Assembly: GCA_041486365.1 (NCBI GenBank)
Contig: JBGPLH010000091.1
Coordinates: 1 to 10,477, forward strand
Direction: 5' to 3'
Source: JBGPLH01 sp041486365 [NCBI: Thermodesulfobacteriota bacterium]
Lineage (GTDB): Bacteria > JAUYMQ01
DNA: 10,477 bases
Shown: one piece after another, positions 1 to 6,867 of the stretch
How positions within the stretch are numbered: the stretch's first letter is position 1
Layout: each line of letters opens with the position of its first letter
Program-made: the position numbers and the translations under genes
Notes under the pieces: generated by a model
Databases searched by the model: none
Told to the model about the DNA's origin: nothing
Seen by the model: only the letters and a program-made list of their open reading frames with translations

Positions 1-531
1 ATCCAGATACGCGGGCCGGCAGCCGGGGTGACCGAGGCTGTTGATCGCCAGCCGGGCGTCGGTCACGCCCACGCCGGAGAGCAGCGCGTCGAGGCAGGAG
101 AGGATCTCGGCGTCGGCGTCGGGGGAAGCGTCGCCGAGCATCTCCAGGCCCGCCTGGAAGAACTGCCGGTATCGCCCCTTCTGCGGCCGCTCGTAGCGGA
201 ACATCGGCCCCGTGTAGAAGAGCTTGGTGACCGGATGCTCCTGGTCGAGGTGGTGCTCCACGTAGGCGCGCACGACGGAGGCGGTCCCCTCCGGGCGGAG
301 CGTGACCGAGTCGCCATGGAGATCCTGGAAGGTGTACATCTGCTTCTCCACGATCTCCGTGGCCTCGCCGATCGTCCGCGAGAAGAGGTCCGTGCGCTCG
401 AGGATAGGGGGCACGATCTCCCGGAAGCCCCAGGCCCGGAAGACCTCCCGCGACTTTCCCTCCACCCACCGGAAGACCCGCGCTTCCTCGGGCAGCATGT
501 CGCGGAAGCCCTTGACCGTCTTCACCGTCAT
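1..531 (-). CDS. hisS: Histidyl-tRNA synthetase, N-terminal part (cut by window edge)
   Basis: Class II aminoacyl-tRNA synthetase that charges tRNA-His with histidine in the cytoplasm. The 177 visible codons start with MTVKTVKGFRDMLPEEARVF, the usual N-terminal KG(F/T)RD-LP signature of HisS. TLRPEGT (residues 77-83) is the conserved ATP/histidine-site segment, and FRYERPQKGRYRQF (111-124) is class II motif 2 in its HisS-specific form. The reading frame is open to base 1; HisS is normally about 420 residues, so motif 3 and the anticodon-binding domain lie outside the window. The ATG at 529-531 fits the family N-terminus, though only a weak GGAAG precedes it. The gene is separated from the upstream cyclase gene by 224 bases holding a good promoter, so it is probably its own transcription unit. 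Identity is very secure. Confidence 0.97.
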   Translation of the reverse strand, partial: MTVKTVKGFRDMLPEEARVFRWVEGKSREVFRAWGFREIVPPILERTDLFSRTIGEATEIVEKQMYTFQDLHGDSVTLRPEGTASVVRAYVEHHLDQEHPVTKLFYTGPMFRYERPQKGRYRQFFQAGLEMLGDASPDADAEILSCLDALLSGVGVTDARLAINSLGHPGCRPAYLD

Positions 532-755
532 CTTGCTTCCAGTCGACGCGAGGGAGGCGCGGACCCGGGATCCGGGTGGCGTGGGTTCGGTTGCTCGACG
601 CGGAGCGGCAACGGGCGCAGGCGCGATGGATCGAAGGCGACGCCGGCGATCCGTAACGATCGGAAAAACCCTATGCAAATCGTCAACCTAACAGAGCGGT
701 CGGGGGCTGTCAACGCAACGTTTGCAAGGGTCGTCGGGCGCTGGGCGGGGACGGA
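532..755 (-). other. Intergenic region between cyclase gene and hisS
   Basis: A 224-base gap without a convincing gene. It holds the predicted hisS promoter at 685-713 and, reading toward hisS, a leader of about 145 bases. A locally AT-richer patch spans roughly 655-690. I found no T-box-like sequence, no clear attenuator with a uridine run and no clear terminator for the cyclase gene that ends at 756. Confidence 0.6.
685..713 (-). promoter_or_regulatory. Predicted sigma-70 type promoter for hisS
   Basis: On the minus strand a perfect -35 hexamer TTGACA (708-713) is followed after exactly 17 bases by TAGGTT (685-690), which matches the -10 consensus at the first two and last positions. Transcription would start near 677-679 and run into hisS, giving an untranslated leader of about 145 bases. 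In DNA this GC-rich, a perfect TTGACA with ideal spacing directly upstream of a housekeeping gene is unlikely to be chance, but the -10 is weak. Confidence 0.55.
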
Positions 756-2228
756 TCAGGACGCGGAGAAGACGCGATCGCGCTCCACCTTCGCGCGGTA
801 CATCGCGAGGTCGGCCGCCTCGATCAGCGCGCGCGGCAGGAGGCCGTGGGCGGGAAAGGTCGAGACGCCTATCGAGCAGGTGAGGCGGATCGACAGGCCA
901 TCGGCCTCCTGGAAGACGTGCTCGGCCACGGTGGCGCGAATCCGCTCGGCCACGTGCAGAGCCCCCGCGTGGGAGGTCTCGACGAGGATGACCGTGAACT
1001 CGTCGCCGCCGTAGCGCACGGCCGAGTCGACCTGGCGGATCTTCCGGTCGATGAGGTGCGCGGTCTCCACCAGCACGGCGCTCCCCACGAGATGGTTGTG
1101 CCGGTCGTTCACATCCTTGAACCGATCCAGGTCGAGGAAGAGCACCGAGAGCTCGTGCCCGTAACGGGAGGAGCGGGAGATCTCCTGCTCCAGCGTCGTG
1201 TAGAGGTAGCGCGTGTTGTACAGGCCCGTCAGCGGATCGAGGTACGCGCGCTCCTCCGCCGCGGCATAGAGCGCGCCGTTCTGGAACGCGATCCCCGACT
1301 GTGCGGCCAGGAACGCGGCCCGGTCGAGCACGCCCGGCCCGAAGGCCGACGCGGTCCGGGGTCGCAGGAGCAGCACGGCCCCCGCATTGCGCGACCCGCC
1401 CGGGTCGGCCTTGGAGCGCGAGAGCCTCGGCACGGGGACGAGCAGGATCCGGGGGGGGCCGTCCTGCCGCTCCTTGAGCGCCCCGGCCACGCTGTCGCGG
1501 AGCTCCGGATCGGTCGCCTCGTCCAGGGGTGTGACCTGCCCGGCCAGCCTTCCCTCGAGGAGCGGGATCAGCACCTGCGCGACACGCCCGGCCTCCTCTT
1601 CGCTGAGCCCCCGCAGCGCGCGCACGCCGAAGCCGCCCCGCTCCGGGTCGGTGAACACGCCGACGGCCGACTCGCTCTCGGTCTCCCCGAGCATCGTGTC
1701 GAGGGTGAGCGGGTAGATATCGGAGAAGAGCAGCGAGGCGTTGATCGCCCGCGCCGATTCGACGAGCCTCACCGATTCCCGGCGCTGAGCGGCGACGCGA
1801 GCTGCCTGCGCGGCCGCGCGGCGAAGGCCGTCGCGGAGCGCCGCCTCCGTGGGCGGACCCGTGAGGCACACGCATGCGCCCGCCTCGTAGGCGGCGGCGA
1901 CGGACGCGGGCGCGGGCTTCTCGAGTAGCGCGATCACCGGCAGGAGAGGCGAGAAGTCCCGGAGCCACTCGATGACGGTGATCGAGAGTGCGTCGAGATG
2001 GGCCACGGCGAGCGCGGGGAGGAACTTGTCGCTCGCCAGGAGCGCGGCCTCCGCCGACTCCGCGCGCACCGGCGACCAGCCGAGCGCACGCAGCAGCCGC
2101 GCGAGCGACTCCGCGATGCTGTCATCGGCGGCCACCACGAGCACCGTGGCGCCGTTGCCGATGGCCAGGTCCCGCGGACCGTCCTCACCACCCGCGGCGG
2201 GCACACGCTCGCGTCCGGGCCGGCTCAA
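756..2228 (-). CDS. Diguanylate cyclase: degenerate receiver, GAF-like domain, GGDEF
   Basis: Predicted cytoplasmic enzyme making cyclic di-GMP from two GTP. The start chosen is TTG at 2226-2228 because the ribosome site AGGAAGGAG lies six bases upstream; the frame stays open to an ATG at 2450, but that extension has no domain-like sequence. The product is then 490 residues. Residues 27-131 resemble a response-regulator receiver (VLVVAADD at the acidic pocket), yet the phospho-acceptor position appears to be His77, and the usual Thr and Lys positions read Leu and Gly, so phosphorylation is doubtful. Residues about 156-321 look like a GAF-type sensor. Residues 327-490 are the GGDEF domain, with DLDRFKDVND (366-375), intact GGDEF (407-411), and RQVD five residues before it, the RxxD product-inhibition site. 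The GHxxGD segment reads NHLVGS, a mild deviation. No EAL domain or membrane segments. Confidence 0.93.
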   Translation of the reverse strand: MSRPGRERVPAAGGEDGPRDLAIGNGATVLVVAADDSIAESLARLLRALGWSPVRAESAEAALLASDKFLPALAVAHLDALSITVIEWLRDFSPLLPVIALLEKPAPASVAAAYEAGACVCLTGPPTEAALRDGLRRAAAQAARVAAQRRESVRLVESARAINASLLFSDIYPLTLDTMLGETESESAVGVFTDPERGGFGVRALRGLSEEEAGRVAQVLIPLLEGRLAGQVTPLDEATDPELRDSVAGALKERQDGPPRILLVPVPRLSRSKADPGGSRNAGAVLLLRPRTASAFGPGVLDRAAFLAAQSGIAFQNGALYAAAEERAYLDPLTGLYNTRYLYTTLEQEISRSSRYGHELSVLFLDLDRFKDVNDRHNHLVGSAVLVETAHLIDRKIRQVDSAVRYGGDEFTVILVETSHAGALHVAERIRATVAEHVFQEADGLSIRLTCSIGVSTFPAHGLLPRALIEAADLAMYRAKVERDRVFSAS

Positions 2229-2446
2229 GGGAAACTCCTTCCTGAGGATGCCGGCCCCCGGATTCGCGGAAGACGGCGAGTCGCGACTGCCGGGCGCTCG
2301 GGCACGGAGGCCGCGATTTGGCGGCCGGTGCATCCGGAGTGCCGCACCGCGCGTACACGGTGGGGGCCCTTCCTCCCGCCTTTGCCGAGCGGCAAAGAGC
2401 CCCACGTCTCTTTTCGACCGAATCCCCGGGGAAATTGAACGGGAAC
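2229..2446 (-). promoter_or_regulatory. Hairpin-rich leader between comEC and the cyclase gene
   Basis: This gap of 218 bases carries several inverted repeats. In transcript order they are: an outer stem GTGGGG/CCCCAC (2400-2405 with 2360-2365) enclosing a perfect 7-base-pair hairpin CTTTGCC-loop-GGCAAAG (2380-2397); then CGGTGC/GCACCG (2344-2349 with 2326-2331); then GGCCGC/GCGGCC (2321-2326 with 2309-2314). None is followed by a uridine run on the minus strand, so a classical terminator is not supported. It could be a structured 5' leader of the cyclase gene or 3' structure of the comEC transcript. It does not match the cyclic di-GMP-I riboswitch consensus as I know it. Short palindromes are common in GC-rich DNA. 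Confidence 0.35.
2235..2243 (-). promoter_or_regulatory. Ribosome binding site that fixes the TTG start of the cyclase
   Basis: The minus strand reads AGGAAGGAG, then six bases (TTTCCC), then TTG in frame with the GGDEF protein. This is the best Shine-Dalgarno match in the window. It decides for a TTG start at 2226-2228 over the ATG at 2448-2450. Confidence 0.75.
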
Positions 2447-4975
2447 TCAAGGGCCCTCCTCCGCCCGGTGAACGCGGATCAGGCCCGCCTCCGCGGTCAC
2501 GGTGACGGCCCCATCCCGGTCAGTCCTGAAAACGCGAACCCCCCGCCGACGCAGGCGGTCCGGCAGGCGGGGGTCCGGAAAGCCGAACCGGTTCCAGGCC
2601 CCCAGGGAAATCACGGCGACCCGGGGAGAAACCGCCGAGAGGAAGGCCCCGGTGCTCGATGTCCGGCTCCCGTGGTGGGGCACCTTGAGGACGTCTGCCC
2701 GCGGACTGTGACCCGACCGAAGGATCGCGCCCTCCCCGGCCGCTTCCACGTCGCCCGTCAGGAGCACGGAGAGACCGGGGGCCGAGACGCGCAGGACGAG
2801 CGAGGCGTCGTTCCAGCGCGAGCCGGATCCCCCCCGGCGAAGTGCGGCCGGCGGCGGGCCCAGGATCTCGATGCGCGTGCGCCCCCGGATGCGCGGCGGA
2901 TCGCCGAGTGCGAGCCCGCGCGCCGTCACCTCTCGCACGCGGGCGACGCGGAGGATCGCCTTCATGGCCGGAGTCCGGTCCGCACCCGCCGGGTACCAGA
3001 GCTCCCTGACATCGAAGCGATCGAGAATCGTGGCCACCCCTCCCGCGTGATCGGCGTCGGGATGCGAGATGGCGAGGACATCGATCCGGCCGATCCGCCG
3101 GGCGGCGAGCGCGGGGGCCACGGCCGCCTCGCCGGCGTCGAAGCGGGCGCCCTGCGGCAAGGTGAACGCGGGACCCGCGTCGACGAGAATCCGCTCTCCC
3201 TCAGGCGTTTCCACGAGCGCCGCGTCCCCCTGCCCCACATCGAGGAACGTGACCCGGAGCCCCTCCGGAGGGCGCGACGGATACCGGGCGAGCGCGACGT
3301 CCGCGAGAAGAAAGAGCGTCGCTGCAAGTGCCACCCCGCGTGCCGCGCGCGGCAGGCCCTCCCCGGCGGAGCGACGGCACGCCGGGAGCGCGAAGGCGAG
3401 CGCCAGGCACGCGGCCGACTCGCCGGGCGTCAGGTGAGGCGCCCCGAGCACCGCCCAGGGGAGGCGCGCGAGTCCTTCGGCGGCGGCGGTCGAGAGCGCG
3501 ACGGCGATCGCGGCGACACGCAGGAGCAGCGCGGCGAGCGGCTCGCAGAGGGGAAGCGTCACGCCGGCCGCGAGCAGGAGCGGCACCGCGGCGCTCCCGG
3601 AAAGGGGAACGACGATCAGGTTGGCGAGGGGCGCGACGAGGGAGATCCGGCCGAAGGCGTTCGCCTGGATCGGCGCCGTGACGAGCGTGACCCCGAGGGT
3701 GATCGCGAGCGACGTCCGGATCCACCGGGCCGCGGCGCGGGCCACGCGCGCGGGGAGCGGCCGCCTCCCTTCCGGGATGTCGAGCGCCAACTCCGACCTG
3801 GGCGCGATGGCGGGCCAGCCGAGGACGAGCCAGGCGGTCGACAGGAAGGAGAGCTGCGTGCCCACCTCGAACAGGCGGGCGGGTTCCGCGAGGGCGAGCC
3901 ATCCCGCGGCGAGGAGCAGCGCGGTCACGGCGTCGCCCCTGCGCCGCACGATGGCAGCCGCCGCCAGAGCGCCCGCCATCGTGGCCGCGCGGAGCCCGGG
4001 CGCCTGGCCGCCCGCGAGCAACGCGTATCCCCACGCGGCGGCCATGCCCCCCGCGAGCGCCCACCCCCGCCCGTGGCCGCCGGAGGCCAGGGCGGGGAAG
4101 CGCCGGAGGAGCGCGCCCAACATCCCCGCCACGAGCAGCGCGACGAACGCCACGTGAAGACCCGACACGGAGAGCACGTGGGCCACTCCGGCCCGGGCGT
4201 AGGCATCCCGCACCCCGGGCGCGATGCGCCCCTGCTCGCCGAGCAGGAGCGCCTCGAGCACTCCCGCCTGGCCGGGAGCGACTCCCCGGATGAAGGCCGA
4301 CAGCCGCGCCCGGACGGCGTCGAGACCCGGCGCCCGATCCCGCCGCGAGCGCAGCAGGACGATCCCGCGCGATGAATCGACCGCTGCGAGTTTCCTGATG
4401 CCCTCCCGCGCGAGAATGCGGGGCACGTCCGCGCATCCCGCGTTACGGTAGCGGCGCGGCGCGCGAAGCGTTGCCACGACCCGGATCCGGTCACCGGGCC
4501 GGAAGTCCGTCGTCTCCTGGCTAACGTGCAGGCGAAGGTGCCCCGTCGCACGCGTGCGACGTCCGCTCCGGGCGACTTTCTCCACCCGAAGGAGGAGCCG
4601 CGTTCCTCCCAGGACGGGCCGCGGCGGCGCGTCGATCGTTCCGGTGATGGCGGCACGTGCGGGCGCGTCGCAGTCCCGGGAATCGCAGATCGCCCGCGCG
4701 ATATCGGACGCAGAAATCGGCGCCGTCCAGCGGAGCGGGAGCGAGGCGCCCGCGGAGAGGGTGCAGGCGAGGAGCAACGCCGTCGCCGGTGCCGGCCGGC
4801 GGCGGAGGATGCCGGCAAGGACCATCGCGATCAGGGAGACGCCGAGCGCGGGACGCGGCAGGACGGGCCAGGCGTCGCCGATCGCGATGCCGGCTAGGAG
4901 CGCGACGAGGTGGAGTGCGAGGATCGATCGAAGCGCGGGCGCGGGTCTCCCGGCGCCGCGGGACAATTCGGTCAC
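2447..4975 (-). CDS. comEC: ComEC/Rec2 family DNA-uptake channel
   Basis: Inner-membrane protein that passes single-stranded DNA into the cytoplasm during natural transformation. At 842 residues it has the full family layout: N-terminal membrane segments (about 15-80) and a soluble DUF4131/OB-like region (about 105-210); the Competence domain from about 235 to 530, with the hallmark HVLSVSGLHV (266-275) and many hydrophobic helices; and a C-terminal metallo-beta-lactamase-like domain from 573 on. The latter shows FLDVGQGDA (577-585), SHPDADHAGG (637-646), TGDVE (740-744) and PHHGS (766-770), so the metal-binding residues expected for a nuclease are present. The start is GTG at 4973-4975, with no strong ribosome site, so a slightly different start is possible. 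It lies 66 bases after the cohesin-like gene without a visible terminator, so some read-through is plausible. Other competence genes are not in the window. Confidence 0.96.
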   Translation of the reverse strand: MTELSRGAGRPAPALRSILALHLVALLAGIAIGDAWPVLPRPALGVSLIAMVLAGILRRRPAPATALLLACTLSAGASLPLRWTAPISASDIARAICDSRDCDAPARAAITGTIDAPPRPVLGGTRLLLRVEKVARSGRRTRATGHLRLHVSQETTDFRPGDRIRVVATLRAPRRYRNAGCADVPRILAREGIRKLAAVDSSRGIVLLRSRRDRAPGLDAVRARLSAFIRGVAPGQAGVLEALLLGEQGRIAPGVRDAYARAGVAHVLSVSGLHVAFVALLVAGMLGALLRRFPALASGGHGRGWALAGGMAAAWGYALLAGGQAPGLRAATMAGALAAAAIVRRRGDAVTALLLAAGWLALAEPARLFEVGTQLSFLSTAWLVLGWPAIAPRSELALDIPEGRRPLPARVARAAARWIRTSLAITLGVTLVTAPIQANAFGRISLVAPLANLIVVPLSGSAAVPLLLAAGVTLPLCEPLAALLLRVAAIAVALSTAAAEGLARLPWAVLGAPHLTPGESAACLALAFALPACRRSAGEGLPRAARGVALAATLFLLADVALARYPSRPPEGLRVTFLDVGQGDAALVETPEGERILVDAGPAFTLPQGARFDAGEAAVAPALAARRIGRIDVLAISHPDADHAGGVATILDRFDVRELWYPAGADRTPAMKAILRVARVREVTARGLALGDPPRIRGRTRIEILGPPPAALRRGGSGSRWNDASLVLRVSAPGLSVLLTGDVEAAGEGAILRSGHSPRADVLKVPHHGSRTSSTGAFLSAVSPRVAVISLGAWNRFGFPDPRLPDRLRRRGVRVFRTDRDGAVTVTAEAGLIRVHRAEEGP

Positions 4976-5041
4976 GCGTCACGTTCGCGCCGGGGAGGGG
5001 CGAAGCAGGGAGAGGAGATGAAATGAAATGAAGCGCGGAGC

Positions 5042-6061
5042 CTAGCGACGGATCCGGCGTGCGGCGCCGGCGATCAGAAGAAGCGCGAGCGCCAGGGCCC
5101 CTCCATCATCGAGCGTTGGGATGCTGGTCGGGGTCGATTCCGGATCGAGCGGATCGGTACCCGCGATCACTTCGATCCCGTCGAGGGCGCCGTCACCGTC
5201 CGTGTCGGGGTTCCACGGTTCGAGCCCGAGGGCGGGCTCGTCGATGTCGTCGATCTGGTCCTGGTCCCGATCGGGGTCGCAGACATCCCCCAGGCCGTCC
5301 CCGTCGCCGTCCGCCTGGGAGACATTGGGCGTGGACGGGCAATTGTCCGCGGCGTCGCCCGTCCCGTCCATATCGCTGTCGAAAGCCAGGGCGTTGGTCC
5401 CCCGGTTGTACTCCTTGATGTTGGTGAGTCCGTCCTGGTCGGAATCCTCCAGGCCGTCCAGGATCCCGTCCATGTCCGTGTCGCGCTTGGCGGGGTCGGT
5501 GCCCGTCACCATCTGTTCGTAGCTGTTCGAGAGCCCGTCGAGATCGCTGTCCACGGAGGGGGCCACCGTGACCGTGCTCGTCTCCGGCTCACCCGCGATC
5601 GCCGAGCCGAGGGCGTCCGCCAGTCCCTTCTGTTGCGAGAGTGCCATGACGCTCATGGACCCGCCGCCCGTCCGGAGCACTCTGAAGACGAGGTTCGCCA
5701 CGAGGAAGGTCCCCGACGGGCCTGGGACGCCGAGGCGGGCGTCGACGATCCCGTGAATGGTCCCCGACGCGTTGTCGACCACCGGCAAGTACGTGAGCGC
5801 ATCGTTGCCGTCGAAGGAGGGGTTCCCGTTCACGGCGACCGCATGGAGCAGTGTGGGGTCGAACTGAACGTCCAGGTCGAAGGCCTGCACGGGCGTTGCC
5901 GACTGGATCTGGACGGAGATCGTGGCGATCTGACCCTTCTTGAAAAAGATGGGGGGATCGGGGTTGAAGCCGACCTGGGCCTGGGCCCGCGCGCGACCCG
6001 CAAGCAGGATCGGCGCGAGCAGGATCGCGAGAGCCAGCGCGCGGCGCGGAGACGTCCTCAT
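5042..6061 (-). CDS. Secreted cohesin-like protein with TSP type-3 calcium repeats and IPTL-like C-terminal tail
   Basis: Predicted exported, surface-anchored protein of 339 residues. A signal peptide is clear: MRTSPRRALA then a hydrophobic stretch and cleavage near ARAQA (about 24-28). Residues about 31-168 resemble a cohesin beta-sandwich: FKKGQIATISVQI, then VQAFDLDVQFDPTLL (58-72) and FLVANLVFRVL (119-129), in the family's order and spacing. Residues 170-310 are acidic DxDxDG repeats of thrombospondin type-3 kind, including DNCPSTPNVSQADGDGDG (239-256), which bind calcium in known relatives. The C-terminus has IPTLDDGG (314-321), a hydrophobic helix and an RRIRR end, like the IPTL-CTERM sorting signal. 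The ATG (6059-6061) overlaps the TGA of the upstream gene as ATGA and has GGGAGGGG four bases upstream; an earlier in-frame ATG at 6199 lies inside that gene. The cohesin call is from pattern, not alignment. Confidence 0.85.
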   Translation of the reverse strand: MRTSPRRALALAILLAPILLAGRARAQAQVGFNPDPPIFFKKGQIATISVQIQSATPVQAFDLDVQFDPTLLHAVAVNGNPSFDGNDALTYLPVVDNASGTIHGIVDARLGVPGPSGTFLVANLVFRVLRTGGGSMSVMALSQQKGLADALGSAIAGEPETSTVTVAPSVDSDLDGLSNSYEQMVTGTDPAKRDTDMDGILDGLEDSDQDGLTNIKEYNRGTNALAFDSDMDGTGDAADNCPSTPNVSQADGDGDGLGDVCDPDRDQDQIDDIDEPALGLEPWNPDTDGDGALDGIEVIAGTDPLDPESTPTSIPTLDDGGALALALLLIAGAARRIRR

Positions 6062-6771
6062 CGCGCCCCTCCCGCGTCCGCCGGCGAGCCCGCGGCGCGC
6101 AGGAGCGAGCGGCGGTAGGCCGATTCCTTGGGCGCCTTCGCGGCGAGCGCGCGCAGGCGAGCGCGCGCCGGAGCGTCCAGGGCGCGTCCTTCGGGGCAAC
6201 GGCGCTCGAGGTCCGCGGCCGCGTCTTCGCGCACGCGCTCCCGGTTGTCCCCGGCGTGGCGAACCAGCACGCCGAGCAATGCGCGCCCGCCTTGGCGCCC
6301 GCCGAGCGCGGAGAGGATCTCACGCAGGGGGCCGATCAGCGCGGGGTCCACGACGCCCGCTTCGGATCCCGCGATCCGCCAGAGGCCTTTCCCGGTGGCC
6401 CCCGCGTCCCGGAAGACAGGGCGGTCGGGAACCTCGGAGAGGAAGAATATCGCGCGCTGACCCGGCGCGAGCGAGATCCCGTCCTCCGTCGCGGGTATCC
6501 ACAGGACGAGCGTCCCGCCGGGGACGCTTCCCTTGAGCGCCTGCTCCACGTCGAGCCGGAACGAGGCGCCTGGGGGAGAAGGCGTCACGCGCTCCCGGAC
6601 CCGGGCGAGCGCCACCACCGGCGCGTCTTCCGCGAGGAAGGCGAGCGTCTGGGATCCCCGCGGCGCGAAGGCGCCGAGGCACGCGGCGAGGACCAGGGCG
6701 GTGATGGCCCTGCCCCGCGCGCCCATCCCGTGGACGGCCCTTCCCCCTGGTATCGCGTCTGTCCGGTTCAT
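6058..6771 (-). CDS. Exported protein of unknown family, possible HEAT-like C-terminus
   Basis: I do not recognise a named family. The 237-residue product has an Arg-containing start and a hydrophobic stretch (ITALVLAACLGAFA, about 23-36) that looks like a signal peptide, giving a periplasmic or secreted protein. The middle (about 45-110) is beta-rich, with FRLDVEQALKGSVPGGTLVL and PGQRAIFFL, and recalls small secreted domains in which a protein mediates binding; this is a loose resemblance only. From about 140 on it is helical with repeated Leu/Arg/Ala positions (GRALLGVLVRHAGDNRERV), perhaps HEAT-like. ATG at 6769-6771 has GAGG ten bases upstream; ATG at 6724-6726 would give a shorter signal peptide and is a real alternative. 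It lies 96 bases after the dockerin gene and overlaps the cohesin-like gene by four bases, so it probably works with them. Confidence 0.8.
   Translation of the reverse strand: MNRTDAIPGGRAVHGMGARGRAITALVLAACLGAFAPRGSQTLAFLAEDAPVVALARVRERVTPSPPGASFRLDVEQALKGSVPGGTLVLWIPATEDGISLAPGQRAIFFLSEVPDRPVFRDAGATGKGLWRIAGSEAGVVDPALIGPLREILSALGGRQGGRALLGVLVRHAGDNRERVREDAAADLERRCPEGRALDAPARARLRALAAKAPKESAYRRSLLRAAGSPADAGGAR
6066..6073 (-). promoter_or_regulatory. Ribosome binding site for the cohesin-like gene
   Basis: The minus strand reads GGGAGGGG, four bases, then ATG at 6061-6059. It supports the internal ATG that opens a signal peptide and, with the ATGA overlap, translational coupling to the preceding gene. 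Confidence 0.6.
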
Positions 6772-6867
6772 CTTTCTGCATCCTCGACCGGGCGTTCTCG
6801 TGGAGCTTCCCGGGTTTCCTTCGCCGGCCCCCGCCTTCCCGGAGCCGGTCCCATCACCCCCCGCGGC

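Noticed and set aside
532-690. T-box or attenuator leader in front of hisS
   Set aside because: No T-box core sequence, no run of histidine codons in a leader peptide and no terminator hairpin with a uridine run could be found.
2309-2405. Cyclic di-GMP-I (GEMM) riboswitch upstream of the cyclase gene
   Set aside because: The position is suggestive and GGCAAAG occurs, but the conserved core segments and tetraloop/receptor arrangement I know for this class are not seen.
2229-2450. N-terminal extension of the diguanylate cyclase to an ATG at 2450
   Set aside because: The extension is Arg/Pro/Gly-rich with no domain, overlaps the end of comEC and contains the hairpins, while the TTG at 2228 has a near-perfect ribosome site.
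2318-4375. Long plus-strand open frame (685 codons) opposite comEC
   Set aside because: Its product is a low-complexity Arg/Gly/Glu/Pro-rich sequence without domains, exactly antisense to a well-conserved ComEC. It is a by-product of high GC content. The same holds for the long plus-strand frames at 28-1014, 846-1928 and 7327-8658.
5011-5044. Plus-strand mini-ORF after AGAGGAG with three ATGAA repeats (5018-5032)
   Set aside because: The first two ATGs meet a TGA after one codon and the third stops after five codons, so there is no coding potential. It is only a short tandem repeat in the gap before comEC.
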